Shown: positions 26,322 through 39,616 of the stretch, piece by piece | How the letters are laid out: each line of letters opens with the position of its first letter | How positions within the stretch are numbered: position 1 is the first letter of the stretch | From: Streptomyces sp. ISL-12 | Lineage (GTDB): Bacteria; Actinomycetota; Actinomycetes; Streptomycetales; Streptomycetaceae | DNA length: 64,000 nucleotides | Reading direction: 5' to 3' | NCBI RefSeq assembly: GCF_018614415.1 | Contig: NZ_JAGGOO010000041.1 | Coordinates: 1-64,000, forward strand | The notes under the pieces: model-generated | What the model saw: the letters and a program-made list of their open reading frames with translations, nothing else | What the model was told of the DNA's origin: nothing | The model's database searches: none | Program-made: the position numbers and the translations under genes

Positions 26322-27822
26322 ACGGCGGTCTGCTCGTCGCCGGTACCACCTCCGACGCCGGGAAGAGCGTCGTGACCGCCGGGATCTGCCGGTGGCTGGT
26401 GCGGCAGGGCGTGAAGGTGGCGCCGTTCAAGGCGCAGAACATGTCCCTCAACTCGTTCGTGACGCGGGAGGGCGCCGAGATCGGGCGGGCGCAGGCCATG
26501 CAGGCGCAGGCGTGCCGCGTGGAGCCGACCGCGCTGATGAACCCCGTCCTGCTGAAGCCGGGCGGCGAGCAGAGCAGCCAGGTGGTGCTGCTGGGCAAGC
26601 CGGTCGGCGAGATGAGCGCCCGCGGCTACCACGGCGGGCGGCAGCAGCGGCTGCTCGGCACCGTGCTGGAGTGCCTGGCCGAGCTGCGGGGCACGTATGA
26701 CGCGGTGATCTGTGAGGGGGCGGGCAGTCCGGCCGAGATCAACCTGCGCCGGACCGACATCGTGAACATGGGCATCGCCCGGGGTGCCGGGCTGCCGGTG
26801 CTGGTGGTCGGGGACATCGACCGGGGCGGTGTCTTCGCCTCCTTCTTCGGCACCGTCGCGCTGCTGGCGCCCGAGGACCAGGCGCTGGTCGCCGGGTTCC
26901 TGGTGAACAAGTTCCGGGGCGACGTCTCGCTGCTGGAGCCGGGGCTGGAGATGCTGCGCGGGCTCACCGGGCGGCCGGCGTACGGCGTGCTGCCGTACCG
27001 GCACGGGCTCGGCATCGACGAGGAGGACGGGATGGCGGTGTCGCTGCGCGGCGCCGTCCGGGAGTCCCGGGTCACCGCCCCCGTCGGCGAGGACGTGCTG
27101 CGGGTCGCCGTCTGCGCGGTCCCCCTCATGTCCAACTTCACGGACGTGGACGCGCTGGCCGCCGAGCCGGGCGTCGTGGTGCGGTTCGTGGACCGGCCGG
27201 AGGAGCTGGCCGACGCGGACCTCGTCGTCGTGCCGGGGACGCGGGGGACGGTCAGGGCGCTCCAGTGGCTGCGGGAGCGGGGGCTGGCGGACGCTCTGCG
27301 GCGCCGGGCCGCCGAAGGACGGCCGGTGCTCGGTGTCTGCGGCGGGTTCCAGCTCCTCGGCGAGCACATCGAGGACGACGTCGAGTCGCGCGCCGGGCAC
27401 GTCGACGGGCTCGGAGTGCTGCCCGTGCGGGTGCGGTTCGCCCGCGAGAAGACCCTCACCCGGCCGGTGGGCGAGGCCCTCGGCGAGCACGTCGAGGGGT
27501 ACGAGATCCACCACGGAGTCGCCTCCGTGAAGGGTGGCGAGCCCTTCCTGGACGGCTGCCGGGTCGGGCAGACCTGGGGCACGCACTGGCACGGTTCCCT
27601 GGAGTCGGACGCGTTCCGGCGGGCGTTCCTGCGCGAGGTGGCCGCCGCCGCGGGCCGCCGCTTCGTACCGGCCCCCGACACCTCGTTCGCCGCGCTGCGC
27701 GAGGAGCAGCTCGACCGGCTCGGCGACCTGATCGAACAGCACGCGGACACGGACGCGCTGTGGCGGCTCATCGAGTCCGGCGCGCCACAAGGACTGCCTT
27801 TCATTCCACCGGGAGCGCCCGT

Positions 27823-27826
<4 letters not shown>
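26318..27826 (+). CDS. cobQ: Cobyric acid synthase CobQ
   Basis: 502 aa. The enzyme amidates side chains b, d, e and g of adenosylcobyrinic acid a,c-diamide with glutamine and ATP. N-terminal synthetase domain: [20 protein letters not shown]-loop, [14 protein letters not shown]-terminal glutaminase domain of the triad type: Cys in [15 protein letters not shown] and a His in YEIHHGVAS. It overlaps cobD and cobN by four bases at each end, so translation is coupled through the operon. Confidence 0.95.
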
Positions 27827-31475
<3,649 letters not shown>

Positions 31476-31479
<4 letters not shown>

Positions 31480-33485
31480 CCACGACCCCGTTCCCGTTCA
31501 CGGCCGTCGTCGGCCAGGACGACCTGCGCCTCGCGCTGCTGCTGAACGCCGTGTCCCCGGCGGTCGGCGGAGTGCTGGTGCGCGGCGAGAAGGGCACCGC
31601 CAAGTCCACGGCCGTGCGGGCGCTGGCGGCGCTGATGCCGGGGGTGGACGTCGTCTCCGGGTGCCGTTTCTCCTGTGACCCCGACTCCCCCGACCCGGCC
31701 TGCCCGGACGGGCCGCACCAGCCGGGGGCGTTCGAGCCGCGGCCGGCGCGGATGGTGGAGCTGCCGGTCGGGGCCTCCGAGGACCGGCTGGTCGGCGCGC
31801 TGGACATCGAGCGGGCGCTCTCGGAGGGCGTGAAGGCGTTCGAGCCGGGGCTGCTGGCCGACGCGCACCGGGGAATCCTGTACGTCGACGAGGTCAACCT
31901 GCTCCACGACCACCTGGTCGACCTGCTGCTGGACGCGGCGGCGATGGGCGCCTCCTACGTCGAGCGCGAGGGCGTCTCCGTGCGGCACGCCGCGCGGTTC
32001 CTGCTGGTCGGGACCATGAATCCGGAGGAGGGCGAGCTGCGGCCGCAGCTCCTCGACCGGTTCGGGCTGACCGTCGAGGTCGCCGCCTCCCGCGAGCCCG
32101 ACCAGCGGGTGGAGGTCGTCCGGCGGCGGCTCGCCTACGACGACGACCCCGACGGTTTCGCGGCCCGCTGGGCCGACGAGGAGGCCGCCGTACGGGCGCG
32201 GATCGCGGCGGCGCGGGAGCTGCTGCCGTCGGTGCGGCTCGGGGACGGGGCGCTGCGGCAGATCGCGGCGACCTGTGCGGCGTTCGAGGTGGACGGGATG
32301 CGGGCCGACATCGTGATGGCGCGCACGGCGACCGCGCTGGCGGCGTGGGCGGGGCGGACCGAGGTGCTGGCGGAGGACGTGCGGCAGGCCGCGCTGCTGG
32401 CCCTGCCGCACCGGCGGCGGCGCAATCCGTTCGACGCGCCGGGGCTGGACGAGGACAAGCTCGACGAGACGTTGCAGGAGTTCGGGGACCAGGACCAGGG
32501 CGACGGGGACGACGATCCCGACGGGCCCGGCGGTCCGGGCGGGGGCGGTGGGCAGCCGGCTCCCGAGGACGACGGTCCGCAGGGCGGTGACACCGCCGCG
32601 CGGCCCGAGGCCGGGGAGGGCGGCGAGCCGCAGCCGTCCGGTGGCGGAGCCGGCGAGCAGCAGCCCGCGCGGGCCGCGGAGCCGTTCCGTACCAAGGTGC
32701 TGAGCGTGCCGGGGCTGGGCGAGGGTGCCGCCGGGCGGCGTTCGCGCGCGCGGACCGAGCACGGGCGGACCACCGGGGCCCGGCGGCCCCGGGGCGCGCT
32801 GACCAAGCTGCACCTGGCCGCGACCGTGCAGGCCGCGGCGCCGCACCAGCGGGCGCGCGGCCGGTCGGGGCCGGGGCTGGTGATCCGGCGGGACGACCTG
32901 CGGCAGGCGACGCGGGAGGGCCGTGAGGGCAACCTCGTGCTGTTCGTGGTGGACGCCTCCGGGTCGATGGCCGCGCGGCAGCGGATGAGCGCCGTGAAGG
33001 GGGCCGTGCTGTCGCTGCTGCTCGACGCCTACCAGCGGCGGGACAAGGTGGGGCTGGTGACCTTCCGGGGAACGGCGGCCGACGTCGCGCTGCCGCCGAC
33101 CTCGTCGGTGGACGCGGCGGCGGCCCGTCTGGAGTCGCTGCCCACGGGCGGGCGCACGCCGCTCGCGGCCGGGCTGCTGCGCGCCCACGAGGTGCTGCGC
33201 GTGGAGCGGCTGCGGGACCCGGCGCGGCGGGCGCTGGTCGTGGTGGTGACCGACGGACGGGCGACCGGTGGTCCGGAGCCGGTGGCGCTGGCCGGGCGGG
33301 CGGCGCGGCTGTTCGCGGCCGACGGCGTCGCCTCCGTGGTCGTGGACTGCGAGGCGGGGCCGGTGCGGCTGGGGCTCGCCGGGCAGCTCGCGGGCGAGCT
33401 GGGCGGTACCGCCGTGACGCTGGACGAGCTGCGGGCGGACTCGATCGCCGGGCTGGTCAAGGACGTGCAGAGGAGGGCGGCCTGA
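31476..33485 (+). CDS. Chelatase ATPase subunit, ChlI-ChlD fusion type
   Basis: 669 aa, combining the AAA+ and VWA partners of CobN in one chain. AAA+ part (about 1-330): Walker [15 protein letters not shown], Walker [23 protein letters not shown], and [24 protein letters not shown] Gly/Pro/Asp-rich linker (about 340-430) follows, then the VWA domain with the MIDAS motif DASGSMA and a later TDGRATGG. Such fusions replace separate CobS/CobT in actinobacteria. GTG start overlaps the cobN stop. Confidence 0.92.
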
Positions 33486-34093
33486 TGCCGCAGGGACAGC
33501 CGAGTGTGATTCCGGACGACGGTCTGACGACCCGTCAGCGGCGCAACCGGCCGCTGGTCGTCGTGCACACCGGGATCGGCAAGGGGAAGTCGACCGCCGC
33601 CTTCGGGCTGGCGCTGCGGGCCTGGAACCAGGGGTGGCCGATCGGGGTGTTCCAGTTCGTCAAGTCGGCGAAGTGGAAGGTCGGCGAGGAGAACGCGCTG
33701 CGGGTGCTGGGCGCCAGCGGCGAGGGCGGCTCCGTGGACTGGCACAAGATGGGCGAGGGCTGGTCCTGGGTCCAGCGTGACACGCACGGCGACAATGCGA
33801 CCAACGAGGAGAAGGCCCGCGAGGGCTGGGAGCAGGTCAAGCGGGACCTGGCCGCCGAGACGTACAAGCTGTACGTGCTCGACGAGTTCGCCTACCCGAT
33901 GCACTGGGGGTGGGTGGACACCGACGAGGTGGTGCAGGTGCTGCGGGACCGGCCCGGTACCCAGCATGTCGTGATCACCGGGCGGAACGCGCCGGAGAAG
34001 CTCGTGGAGTTCGCGGACCTGGTCACCGACATGTCCAAGGTCAAGCATCCGATGGACGCCGGGCAGAAGGGGCAGAGGGGCATCGAGTGGTGA
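33485..34093 (+). CDS. cobO: Cob(I)yrinic acid a,c-diamide adenosyltransferase CobO
   Basis: 202 aa, ATP:corrinoid adenosyltransferase of the CobA/CobO type. The P-loop is HTGIGKGKSTAAFGLALRAW (about residues 23-42), then FQFVKSAKW, the Walker-B-like YVLDEFAYPMHWGWV and HVVITGRNAPEKLVEFADLVTDM. It makes the Co-C5' bond of adenosylcobalamin precursors. Its ATG overlaps the preceding stop (TGATG) and its own TGA overlaps the cobB GTG. Confidence 0.95.
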   Translation: MPQGQPSVIPDDGLTTRQRRNRPLVVVHTGIGKGKSTAAFGLALRAWNQGWPIGVFQFVKSAKWKVGEENALRVLGASGEGGSVDWHKMGEGWSWVQRDTHGDNATNEEKAREGWEQVKRDLAAETYKLYVLDEFAYPMHWGWVDTDEVVQVLRDRPGTQHVVITGRNAPEKLVEFADLVTDMSKVKHPMDAGQKGQRGIEW

Positions 34094-35469
34094 CCTCCTC
34101 CGTTCCCCGGCTGGTCATCGCCGCGCCCTCGTCGGGGAGCGGCAAGACCACCGTCGCCACCGGGCTGATGGCCGCGTTCGCCGCGCGGGGGCTCGCCGTG
34201 TCCCCGCACAAGGTCGGGCCGGACTACATCGACCCCGGGTACCACGCGCTCGCCACCGGGCGCGTGGGGCGCAATCTCGACGCCTACCTGTGCGGTGCGG
34301 AGCTGATCGCCCCGCTGTTCCTGCACGGGGCCGCCGGGTGCGACCTCGCGGTCGTCGAGGGCGTGATGGGGCTGTACGACGGCGCGTCGGGGGAAGGGGA
34401 GCTGGCGTCCACCGCGCACGTGGCCAAGCTGCTGCGGGCGCCGGTCGTGCTGGTCGTCGACGCGTCGGCGCAGGCGCGGTCGGTGGCGGCGCTGGTGCAC
34501 GGGTTCGTCTCCTGGGACCCTCAGGTGCGGGTCGGGGGCGTGATCCTGAACAAGGTCGGGTCGGACCGGCACGAGGCTGTGCTGCGGGAGGCGTTGCAGT
34601 CGACCGGGGTGCCGGTGCTGGGGGCGCTGCGGCGGGCCGCGCCGGTCGGGGTGCCGTCTCGGCATCTCGGGCTGGTGCCGGTCGCCGAGCGGGGGAGCCA
34701 GGCTGTCGAGGCCGTTGACTCGATGCGGGTGCTGGTGTCCCAGGGATGTGATCTGGACGCCCTTGAAGCGCTCGCCCGGTCCGCCGGGCCCCTGCCAGGG
34801 GGCTCCGCCCCCTGGACCCCCGGGCCTTCGCCCACCCACCGCCCGACTCGGCCGACTGAAAAGCCGAGCCCCCGCGTCGCCGTCGCCGGCGGGGCCGCGT
34901 TCACGTTCTCCTACGCCGAGCACACCGAGCTGCTCGCCGCCGCCGGGGCGGAGGTCGTGCCCTTCGATCCGCTGCGGGACGAGGAGTTGCCCGAGGGGAC
35001 GGACGGGCTGGTGATCGGCGGGGGCTTCCCCGAGGTGTACGCCGCCGAGCTGTCCGCCAACGAGCCGCTGCGGAAGTCGGTCGCGCGGCTCGCGGAGCGC
35101 GGTGCTCCGGTCGCCGCCGAGTGTGCCGGGCTGCTGTACCTGTGCCGGGAGCTGGACGGGACGCCGATGTGCGGGGTGCTGGACGCCACCGCGCGGATGG
35201 GCGAGCGGCTGACGCTGGGCTACCGGGACGCGGTGGCCGTATCCGACAGCGCGCTGGCCGCCGCCGGGACGCGGATGCGGGGGCACGAGTTCCACCGGAC
35301 GGTGGTCGAGCCGGGGGCCGGTGCGGCTCCGGCGTGGGGGACGCGGGCGCCGACGCGGCGCCTGGAGGGTTTTGTACAGCGGGGTGTGCACGCGAGCTAT
35401 CTGCACACGCACTGGGCGTCCGAGCCCGGTGTCGCCCGTCGGTTCGTGGAGAGGTGCCGGACGTCATGA
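34090..35469 (+). CDS. cobB: Cobyrinate a,c-diamide synthase CobB/CbiA
   Basis: 459 aa. It amidates carboxylates a and c using glutamine and ATP. Synthetase domain: IAAPSSGSGKTTVATGL P-loop, PHKVGPDYIDPGYH, EGVMGLYDGAS. Glutaminase domain: Cys in AAECAGLLYLCRELDG and His in GVHASYLHTHW. Between the two domains (about residues 233-262) lies a Pro/Gly-rich linker encoded by a palindromic dispersed repeat read in frame (34795-34815). Both ends overlap neighbours (GTGA, ATGA). The repeat does not break the frame, so the enzyme is probably active. Confidence 0.94.
   Translation: MTSSVPRLVIAAPSSGSGKTTVATGLMAAFAARGLAVSPHKVGPDYIDPGYHALATGRVGRNLDAYLCGAELIAPLFLHGAAGCDLAVVEGVMGLYDGASGEGELASTAHVAKLLRAPVVLVVDASAQARSVAALVHGFVSWDPQVRVGGVILNKVGSDRHEAVLREALQSTGVPVLGALRRAAPVGVPSRHLGLVPVAERGSQAVEAVDSMRVLVSQGCDLDALEALARSAGPLPGGSAPWTPGPSPTHRPTRPTEKPSPRVAVAGGAAFTFSYAEHTELLAAAGAEVVPFDPLRDEELPEGTDGLVIGGGFPEVYAAELSANEPLRKSVARLAERGAPVAAECAGLLYLCRELDGTPMCGVLDATARMGERLTLGYRDAVAVSDSALAAAGTRMRGHEFHRTVVEPGAGAAPAWGTRAPTRRLEGFVQRGVHASYLHTHWASEPGVARRFVERCRTS
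34795..34815. repeat. Dispersed palindromic repeat captured inside cobB
   Basis: CCAGGGGGC / GCCCCCTGG, perfect 9-bp arms around TCC, followed by ACCCCCGGG. The same kind of palindrome is common between Streptomyces genes; here it is read in frame as Pro-Gly-Gly-Ser-Ala-Pro-Trp-Thr-Pro in the interdomain linker. Confidence 0.8.
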
Positions 35470-36197
35470 GCAACACGCTGACCGGAGTGGGAGTCGGTCC
35501 CGGCGACCCCGAGCTGGTGACCGTCAAGGGGGTCAACGCGCTGCGGGCCGCCGAGGTCGTCGTCGTACCCGTGATGGACACCGGCGAGCGGGGGCGGGCC
35601 GAGGCGACCGTCCTGCACTACGTGGGGCGGGAGAAGATCCGCCGCGTGGTGTTCGCGCTCAACGAGCGCAGTGACCGGGCGCGGCGGGAGGCCGCCTGGG
35701 ACGCGGCCGGGGAGACGGTGGCCGGGCTGCTGCGCTCCCACGGCTCGGTCGCCTTCGCGACCATCGGCGACCCCAACGTGTACTCGACGTTCACCTACCT
35801 CGCCCAGACCGTCGCCGCGGCCGTGCCGGGGACGGTCGTGGAGACCGTGCCCGGGATCACCGCCATGCAGGACCTCGCGGCGCGGTCCGGGGCCGTGCTG
35901 ACCGAGGGGACCGAGCCGCTGACGCTGGTGCCGGTCACCGCGGGGGCCGCCGTGCTGAAGGACGCGCTGAACGGGCCGGGGACGGTCGTGGCGTACAAGT
36001 TCGGGCGGCAGGCGGCCGAGGTGGCCGAGGCGCTGCGGGAGACCGGGCGGCTGGACGACGCCGTGTGGGGGTCGGCGCTGGGGCTGGAGGAGGAGTCGAT
36101 CCGGCCGGCCGCCGCTCTCGACGGCACTCCCCTGCCGTATCTGTCTACGCTGATCGCGCCCGCGCGGCGGGACGGCGGCCGGGGCGGGAAACTGTGA
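35466..36197 (+). CDS. cobI: Precorrin-2 C20-methyltransferase CobI/CbiL
   Basis: 243 aa SAM-dependent tetrapyrrole methylase. GVGVGPGDPELVTVKGVNAL at residues 6-25 is the family start, followed by VVVPVMDTGERGRAEATV and GSVAFATIGDPNVYSTFTYLAQTV, characteristic of C20-methylating enzymes, and the AMQDLAARSG segment. The ATG overlaps the cobB stop. It ends 14 bp from the convergent ZIP gene, closing the first cob transcription unit. Confidence 0.93.
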   Translation: MSNTLTGVGVGPGDPELVTVKGVNALRAAEVVVVPVMDTGERGRAEATVLHYVGREKIRRVVFALNERSDRARREAAWDAAGETVAGLLRSHGSVAFATIGDPNVYSTFTYLAQTVAAAVPGTVVETVPGITAMQDLAARSGAVLTEGTEPLTLVPVTAGAAVLKDALNGPGTVVAYKFGRQAAEVAEALRETGRLDDAVWGSALGLEEESIRPAAALDGTPLPYLSTLIAPARRDGGRGGKL

Positions 36198-36211
36198 CCG
36201 GCGGGCCCGCG

Positions 36212-36940
36212 CTACTCGGCGATGCCGACCACCAGCCAGATGAACCCCGCCCCGGCGACCGTGCACAGCAGGGTCGAGCGGGCGGGGTGCTCGTGGTGGG
36301 CCTCGGGGAGGATCTCGGCGGCGGCGAGGTAGAGCAGGACGCCGCCGAAGAGGCCGAGATAGGCGCCGAGGGCCTGTTCCGGGATGGTGAACAGGAGGGT
36401 CGAGGCCGCGCCGAGCACGGGGGCGCAGGCGTCGGCGACCAGCATGGCGACGGCGCGGCGGCGGGCGTTGCCGTAGAGGCTGGTGAGTGTGTAGGTGTTG
36501 AAGCCGTCCGCGAAGTCGTGGGCGATCACCGCCAGGGCGACCGCCGTGCCCATGCCGCCGCCGACCTGGAAGGCCGCGCCGATCGCCACGCCGTCCATCG
36601 CGCTGTGCCCGACCATCGCCGCGGCGGCCGTCAGGCCCACCTCGGGCGCGCGGTGACCGTCCTCCTCGGCGCCGTGCGCGGCGCGGCGGGCGGCCAGCAG
36701 ACGTTCCACCAGGTGGGCCAGGAGAAAGCCGGCGACGAACAGCAGCAGGGCCTCCGGTACGCCGAACACCTCGCGGCCGGCCGCCTCCAGCGCCTCCGGC
36801 AGCAGGTCCAGGCCGACCACGCCGAGCATCAGGCCCCCGGCCAGGCCCAGCACCAGATGGCGGCGGTCGGTCACGCGCTGTGCCGTCCAGCCGCCGGCCA
36901 GCGTCATCAGGAACGCGCCGAGCGCGACGAAGACCGCCAT
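36212..36940 (-). CDS. ZIP-family divalent metal transporter
   Basis: 242 aa, about eight helices with a short His-containing loop (HGAEEDGHRAPE). The two metal-binding helices read HSAMDGVAIG and HDFADGFNTYTL, corresponding to HNxxEG/HExxHE-type motifs of ZIP carriers but with Asp in place of Glu. A late EILPEAHHEHPA loop adds His residues. It is the only gene on the minus strand within the cobalamin cluster. The position suggests it may import cobalt for the chelatase (inference); zinc or another metal is possible. Confidence 0.85.
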   Translation of the reverse strand: MAVFVALGAFLMTLAGGWTAQRVTDRRHLVLGLAGGLMLGVVGLDLLPEALEAAGREVFGVPEALLLFVAGFLLAHLVERLLAARRAAHGAEEDGHRAPEVGLTAAAAMVGHSAMDGVAIGAAFQVGGGMGTAVALAVIAHDFADGFNTYTLTSLYGNARRRAVAMLVADACAPVLGAASTLLFTIPEQALGAYLGLFGGVLLYLAAAEILPEAHHEHPARSTLLCTVAGAGFIWLVVGIAE

Positions 36941-37026
36941 GTGCCCTTGCTATCCGATCGTCCCGCGTCCCCGCGCGTCCGACAGCCGCAACCGCAGTAA
37001 GTATGAGTAGGAGAGGACCCGATTCC

Positions 37027-37881
37027 ATGGCCGATGCCGATGCCCCCGCCGGCAAGGTGACCTTCGTCGGTGCCGGCCCCGGTGCCGCCGATCTGCTGAC
37101 GTTCCGTGCCGCGCGCGCCATCGCCGAGGCCGATGTCGTGATCTGGGCGGCCAGCCTGGTGCAGGCCGAGGTGCTGGAGCACGCCCGGGAGGGCGCCGAG
37201 GTGCTCGACTCCGCGACGATGTCGCTGGAGGACGTCGTCGCCGTCTACGAGCGGGCCCACCGGGACGGTCTGGCCGTGGCCCGCGTGCACTCCGGCGACC
37301 CGGCGCTGTGGGGCGGCACGCAGGAGCAGCTCGACCGGTGCGCGGCGATCGGCATCGCGACCGAGATCGTGCCCGGCGTGTCGTCGTTCTCCGCCGTCGC
37401 CGCGCTCGCGGGGCGGGAGCTGACCATCCCGGAGGTGGCGCAGTCCGTCATCCTCACCCGGCTGGGCGGCGGCAAGACGCCGATGCCGCCCGGGGAGGAG
37501 GTCCGGGAGTTCGCCCGGCACGGCACGACCATGGCGGTGTTCCTGTCGGCCGCCCGCAGCGGGCAGCTGGTGCGGGAGCTGCTGGAGGGCGGCTACCCGA
37601 CGGACACGCCGGTGGTCGTCGCCTACCAGGCGACCTGGCCGGAGGAACTGGTCGTGCGGTGCACGATCGGCACGCTGGAGGAGACGGTCAAGGAGCACAA
37701 GCTGTGGAAGCACACGCTGTTCCTGGTCGGTCCGGCCCTCGACGCGCGCGGCACCCGCTCGCACCTCTACCACCCGGGTCACTTCCACGGCTTCCGCAAG
37801 GCCGACCCCGAGGCCCGCAGGGCGCTGCGCGGCCGGAAGACCGACGACGCCCCCACCCGTACCGAAGGAGTCCCCCAGTGA
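37027..37881 (+). CDS. cobM: Precorrin-4 C11-methyltransferase CobM/CbiF
   Basis: 284 aa. VTFVGAGPGAADLLTFRAARAI is the tetrapyrrole methylase start; VIWAASLVQAEVL, RVHSGDPALWGGTQEQLD and VPGVSSFSAVAALAGRELTIPEV are diagnostic for C11 methylation enzymes. A C-terminal YHPGHFHGFRKADPEARR tail with several His ends the protein. Start ATG 37027; an ATG at 37003 with the same frame is possible. It begins the second plus-strand cob unit, divergent from the ZIP gene with an 86-bp gap between them. Confidence 0.93.
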   Translation: MADADAPAGKVTFVGAGPGAADLLTFRAARAIAEADVVIWAASLVQAEVLEHAREGAEVLDSATMSLEDVVAVYERAHRDGLAVARVHSGDPALWGGTQEQLDRCAAIGIATEIVPGVSSFSAVAALAGRELTIPEVAQSVILTRLGGGKTPMPPGEEVREFARHGTTMAVFLSAARSGQLVRELLEGGYPTDTPVVVAYQATWPEELVVRCTIGTLEETVKEHKLWKHTLFLVGPALDARGTRSHLYHPGHFHGFRKADPEARRALRGRKTDDAPTRTEGVPQ

Positions 37882-39569
37882 TCGGCCTTGTCTCCGCCAC
37901 GGCGGCGGGTGCGGCGGCCCGCGACCGGCTGGCCGCCGCGTGGCCCGGGCGCACCCGTGTCTACGAGGGTCCGGTCGCGGACGCCGTACGGGCCGCGTTC
38001 GCGGAGTGCGAGCAGCTCGTGTGCTTCCTGGCGACGGGGGCCGTGGTGCGGCTCGTCGCGCCGCTGCTGGCGGACAAGCGGACCGACCCGGGCGTGGTCT
38101 GCGTGGACGAGGCGGGACGGTTCGCGGTGTCGCTGCTCGGCGGTCACGGCGGCGGCGCCAACGGCCTCGCCGCCGAGGTGGCCGGGGTCCTGGGCGCCGA
38201 GCCGGTGGTGACGACGGCGACGGACGCGGTGGGCGTACCGGGCCTGGACACCCTCGGGCTGCCCGTCGAGGGCGATGTCGCCGGGGTGACCCGGGCCCTG
38301 CTGGACGGGGAGCCGGTGGCGCTGCGGGCCGAGGTGTCCTGGCCGCTGCCGCCGCTGCCGCTGGCCGCCGAGGGGGCGTACACGGTGCGGGTGACGGACC
38401 GGCTGGTCGAGGAGACCGCCGGGGAAGTGGTCCTGCGTCCGCCGTCGCTCGTCGTCGGGGTCGGGGCGTCCCGGGGCGCGCCCGCCGAGGAGGTGCTCGG
38501 TGTCGTCGAGGGCGCCCTGCGCGAGGCCGGGCTCTCCCCCGCGTCCGTGGCCCGGATCGCCACCGTGGACGCCAAGGCGGACGAGCCCGGCATCGTGGCC
38601 GCGGCGCGGCGGCTCGGGGTGCCCCTCGTGACCTACCCGGCCGGGGAACTGGCCGGTGTCGAGGTGCCCCACCCCTCCGACGCGCCGCTCGCCGCCGTCG
38701 GCACCCCGTCCGTCGCGGAGGCCGCCGCCCTGCTGCACGGCGGTGAACTCCTCGTCCCCAAGCGGAAGTCGGAGCGTGCGGACGGCCGGCCGGCGATGGC
38801 GACCTGTGCCGTCGTACGGCGTCCCGGGCGCGGGCGGCTCGCGGTGGTCGGGCTCGGTCCTGGCGCCCGGGACCTGCTCACCCCGCGCGCGGCGGCCGAG
38901 CTGCGGCGGGCGTCGGTGCTGGTCGGTCTCGACCAGTACGTCGACCAGATCCGCGACCTGCTGCGGCCCGGCACCCGGGTGCTGGAGTCGGGGCTCGGCG
39001 CCGAGGAGGAGCGGGCCCGCACCGCCGTCGAGGAGGCCCGGCGCGGCCACGCCGTCGCGCTGATCGGCAGCGGCGACGCGGGCGTGTACGCCATGGCCTC
39101 GCCGGCGCTGGCCGAGGCGTCCGACGACATCGACGTGGTCGGGGTGCCGGGGGTGACGGCGGCGCTGGCGGCCGGTGCGGTGCTGGGCGCGCCGCTCGGC
39201 CACGACCACGTCTCCATCAGCCTGTCCGACCTGCACACGCCGTGGGAGGTCATCGAGCGCCGGGTGCGGGCGGCGGCCGAGGCCGACCTGGTGGTGACGT
39301 TCTACAACCCGCGCAGCCGGGGCCGCCACTGGCAGTTGCCCGAGGCGCTGGCGATCCTGGCGGAGCACCGGGAGCCGGCGACGCCGGTCGGGGTGGTGCG
39401 CAACGCCTCCCGCGCCGACGAGTCGGCCCGGCTGACGACGCTGGCCGCCCTCGACCCGGCGACCGTCGACATGATGACGGTCGTGACGGTCGGCAACACC
39501 GCCACCCGGGAGATCGCCGGGCGCATGGTGACGCCGCGCGGCTACCGGTGGCAGGAGAGCGCCCGATGA
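37878..39569 (+). CDS. cobJ: CbiG-CobJ fusion, precorrin-3B C17-methyltransferase
   Basis: 563 aa with two functions. Residues about 1-310 resemble CbiG/CobE: AECEQLVCFLATGAVVRLVAPLL, VSLLGGHGGGANGLAAEVA and a C-terminal CobE-like part VVGVGASRGAPAEEVL. Residues about 320-563 are the C17 methyltransferase (CbiH/CobJ): VVGLGPGARDLLTPRAAAEL, IGSGDAGVYAMASPALAEA, VTFYNPRSRGRHWQL. The GTG overlaps the cobM stop. The fusion couples ring methylation with the ring-contraction partner. Confidence 0.92.
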   Translation: MIGLVSATAAGAAARDRLAAAWPGRTRVYEGPVADAVRAAFAECEQLVCFLATGAVVRLVAPLLADKRTDPGVVCVDEAGRFAVSLLGGHGGGANGLAAEVAGVLGAEPVVTTATDAVGVPGLDTLGLPVEGDVAGVTRALLDGEPVALRAEVSWPLPPLPLAAEGAYTVRVTDRLVEETAGEVVLRPPSLVVGVGASRGAPAEEVLGVVEGALREAGLSPASVARIATVDAKADEPGIVAAARRLGVPLVTYPAGELAGVEVPHPSDAPLAAVGTPSVAEAAALLHGGELLVPKRKSERADGRPAMATCAVVRRPGRGRLAVVGLGPGARDLLTPRAAAELRRASVLVGLDQYVDQIRDLLRPGTRVLESGLGAEEERARTAVEEARRGHAVALIGSGDAGVYAMASPALAEASDDIDVVGVPGVTAALAAGAVLGAPLGHDHVSISLSDLHTPWEVIERRVRAAAEADLVVTFYNPRSRGRHWQLPEALAILAEHREPATPVGVVRNASRADESARLTTLAALDPATVDMMTVVTVGNTATREIAGRMVTPRGYRWQESAR

Positions 39570-39616
39570 CCCCCGAACCGCTTCACTTTTCCCGATTCCT
39601 TGAGGAGACGTTGTGA
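39566..39616 (+). other. 16-codon mini-ORF bridging cobJ and the cbiX-like gene
   Basis: ATG overlaps the cobJ stop (ATGA at 39566-39569) and its own TGA overlaps the GTG of the next gene (39613). Reads MTPEPLHFSRFLEETL. It contains the GAGGAGA ribosome binding site of the next gene. It might act as a translational coupler; equally it may be chance in a 43-bp gap. Confidence 0.35.

Noticed and set aside
36941..37026. A second cobalamin riboswitch before cobM
   Set aside because: The gap is only 86 bp and lacks the GCCACTG and AGTCAGGA pieces.
39242..39616. 124-codon plus-strand frame overlapping the end of cobJ
   Set aside because: It overlaps the conserved C17-methyltransferase domain; only its last 16 codons after cobJ were kept as a mini-ORF note.
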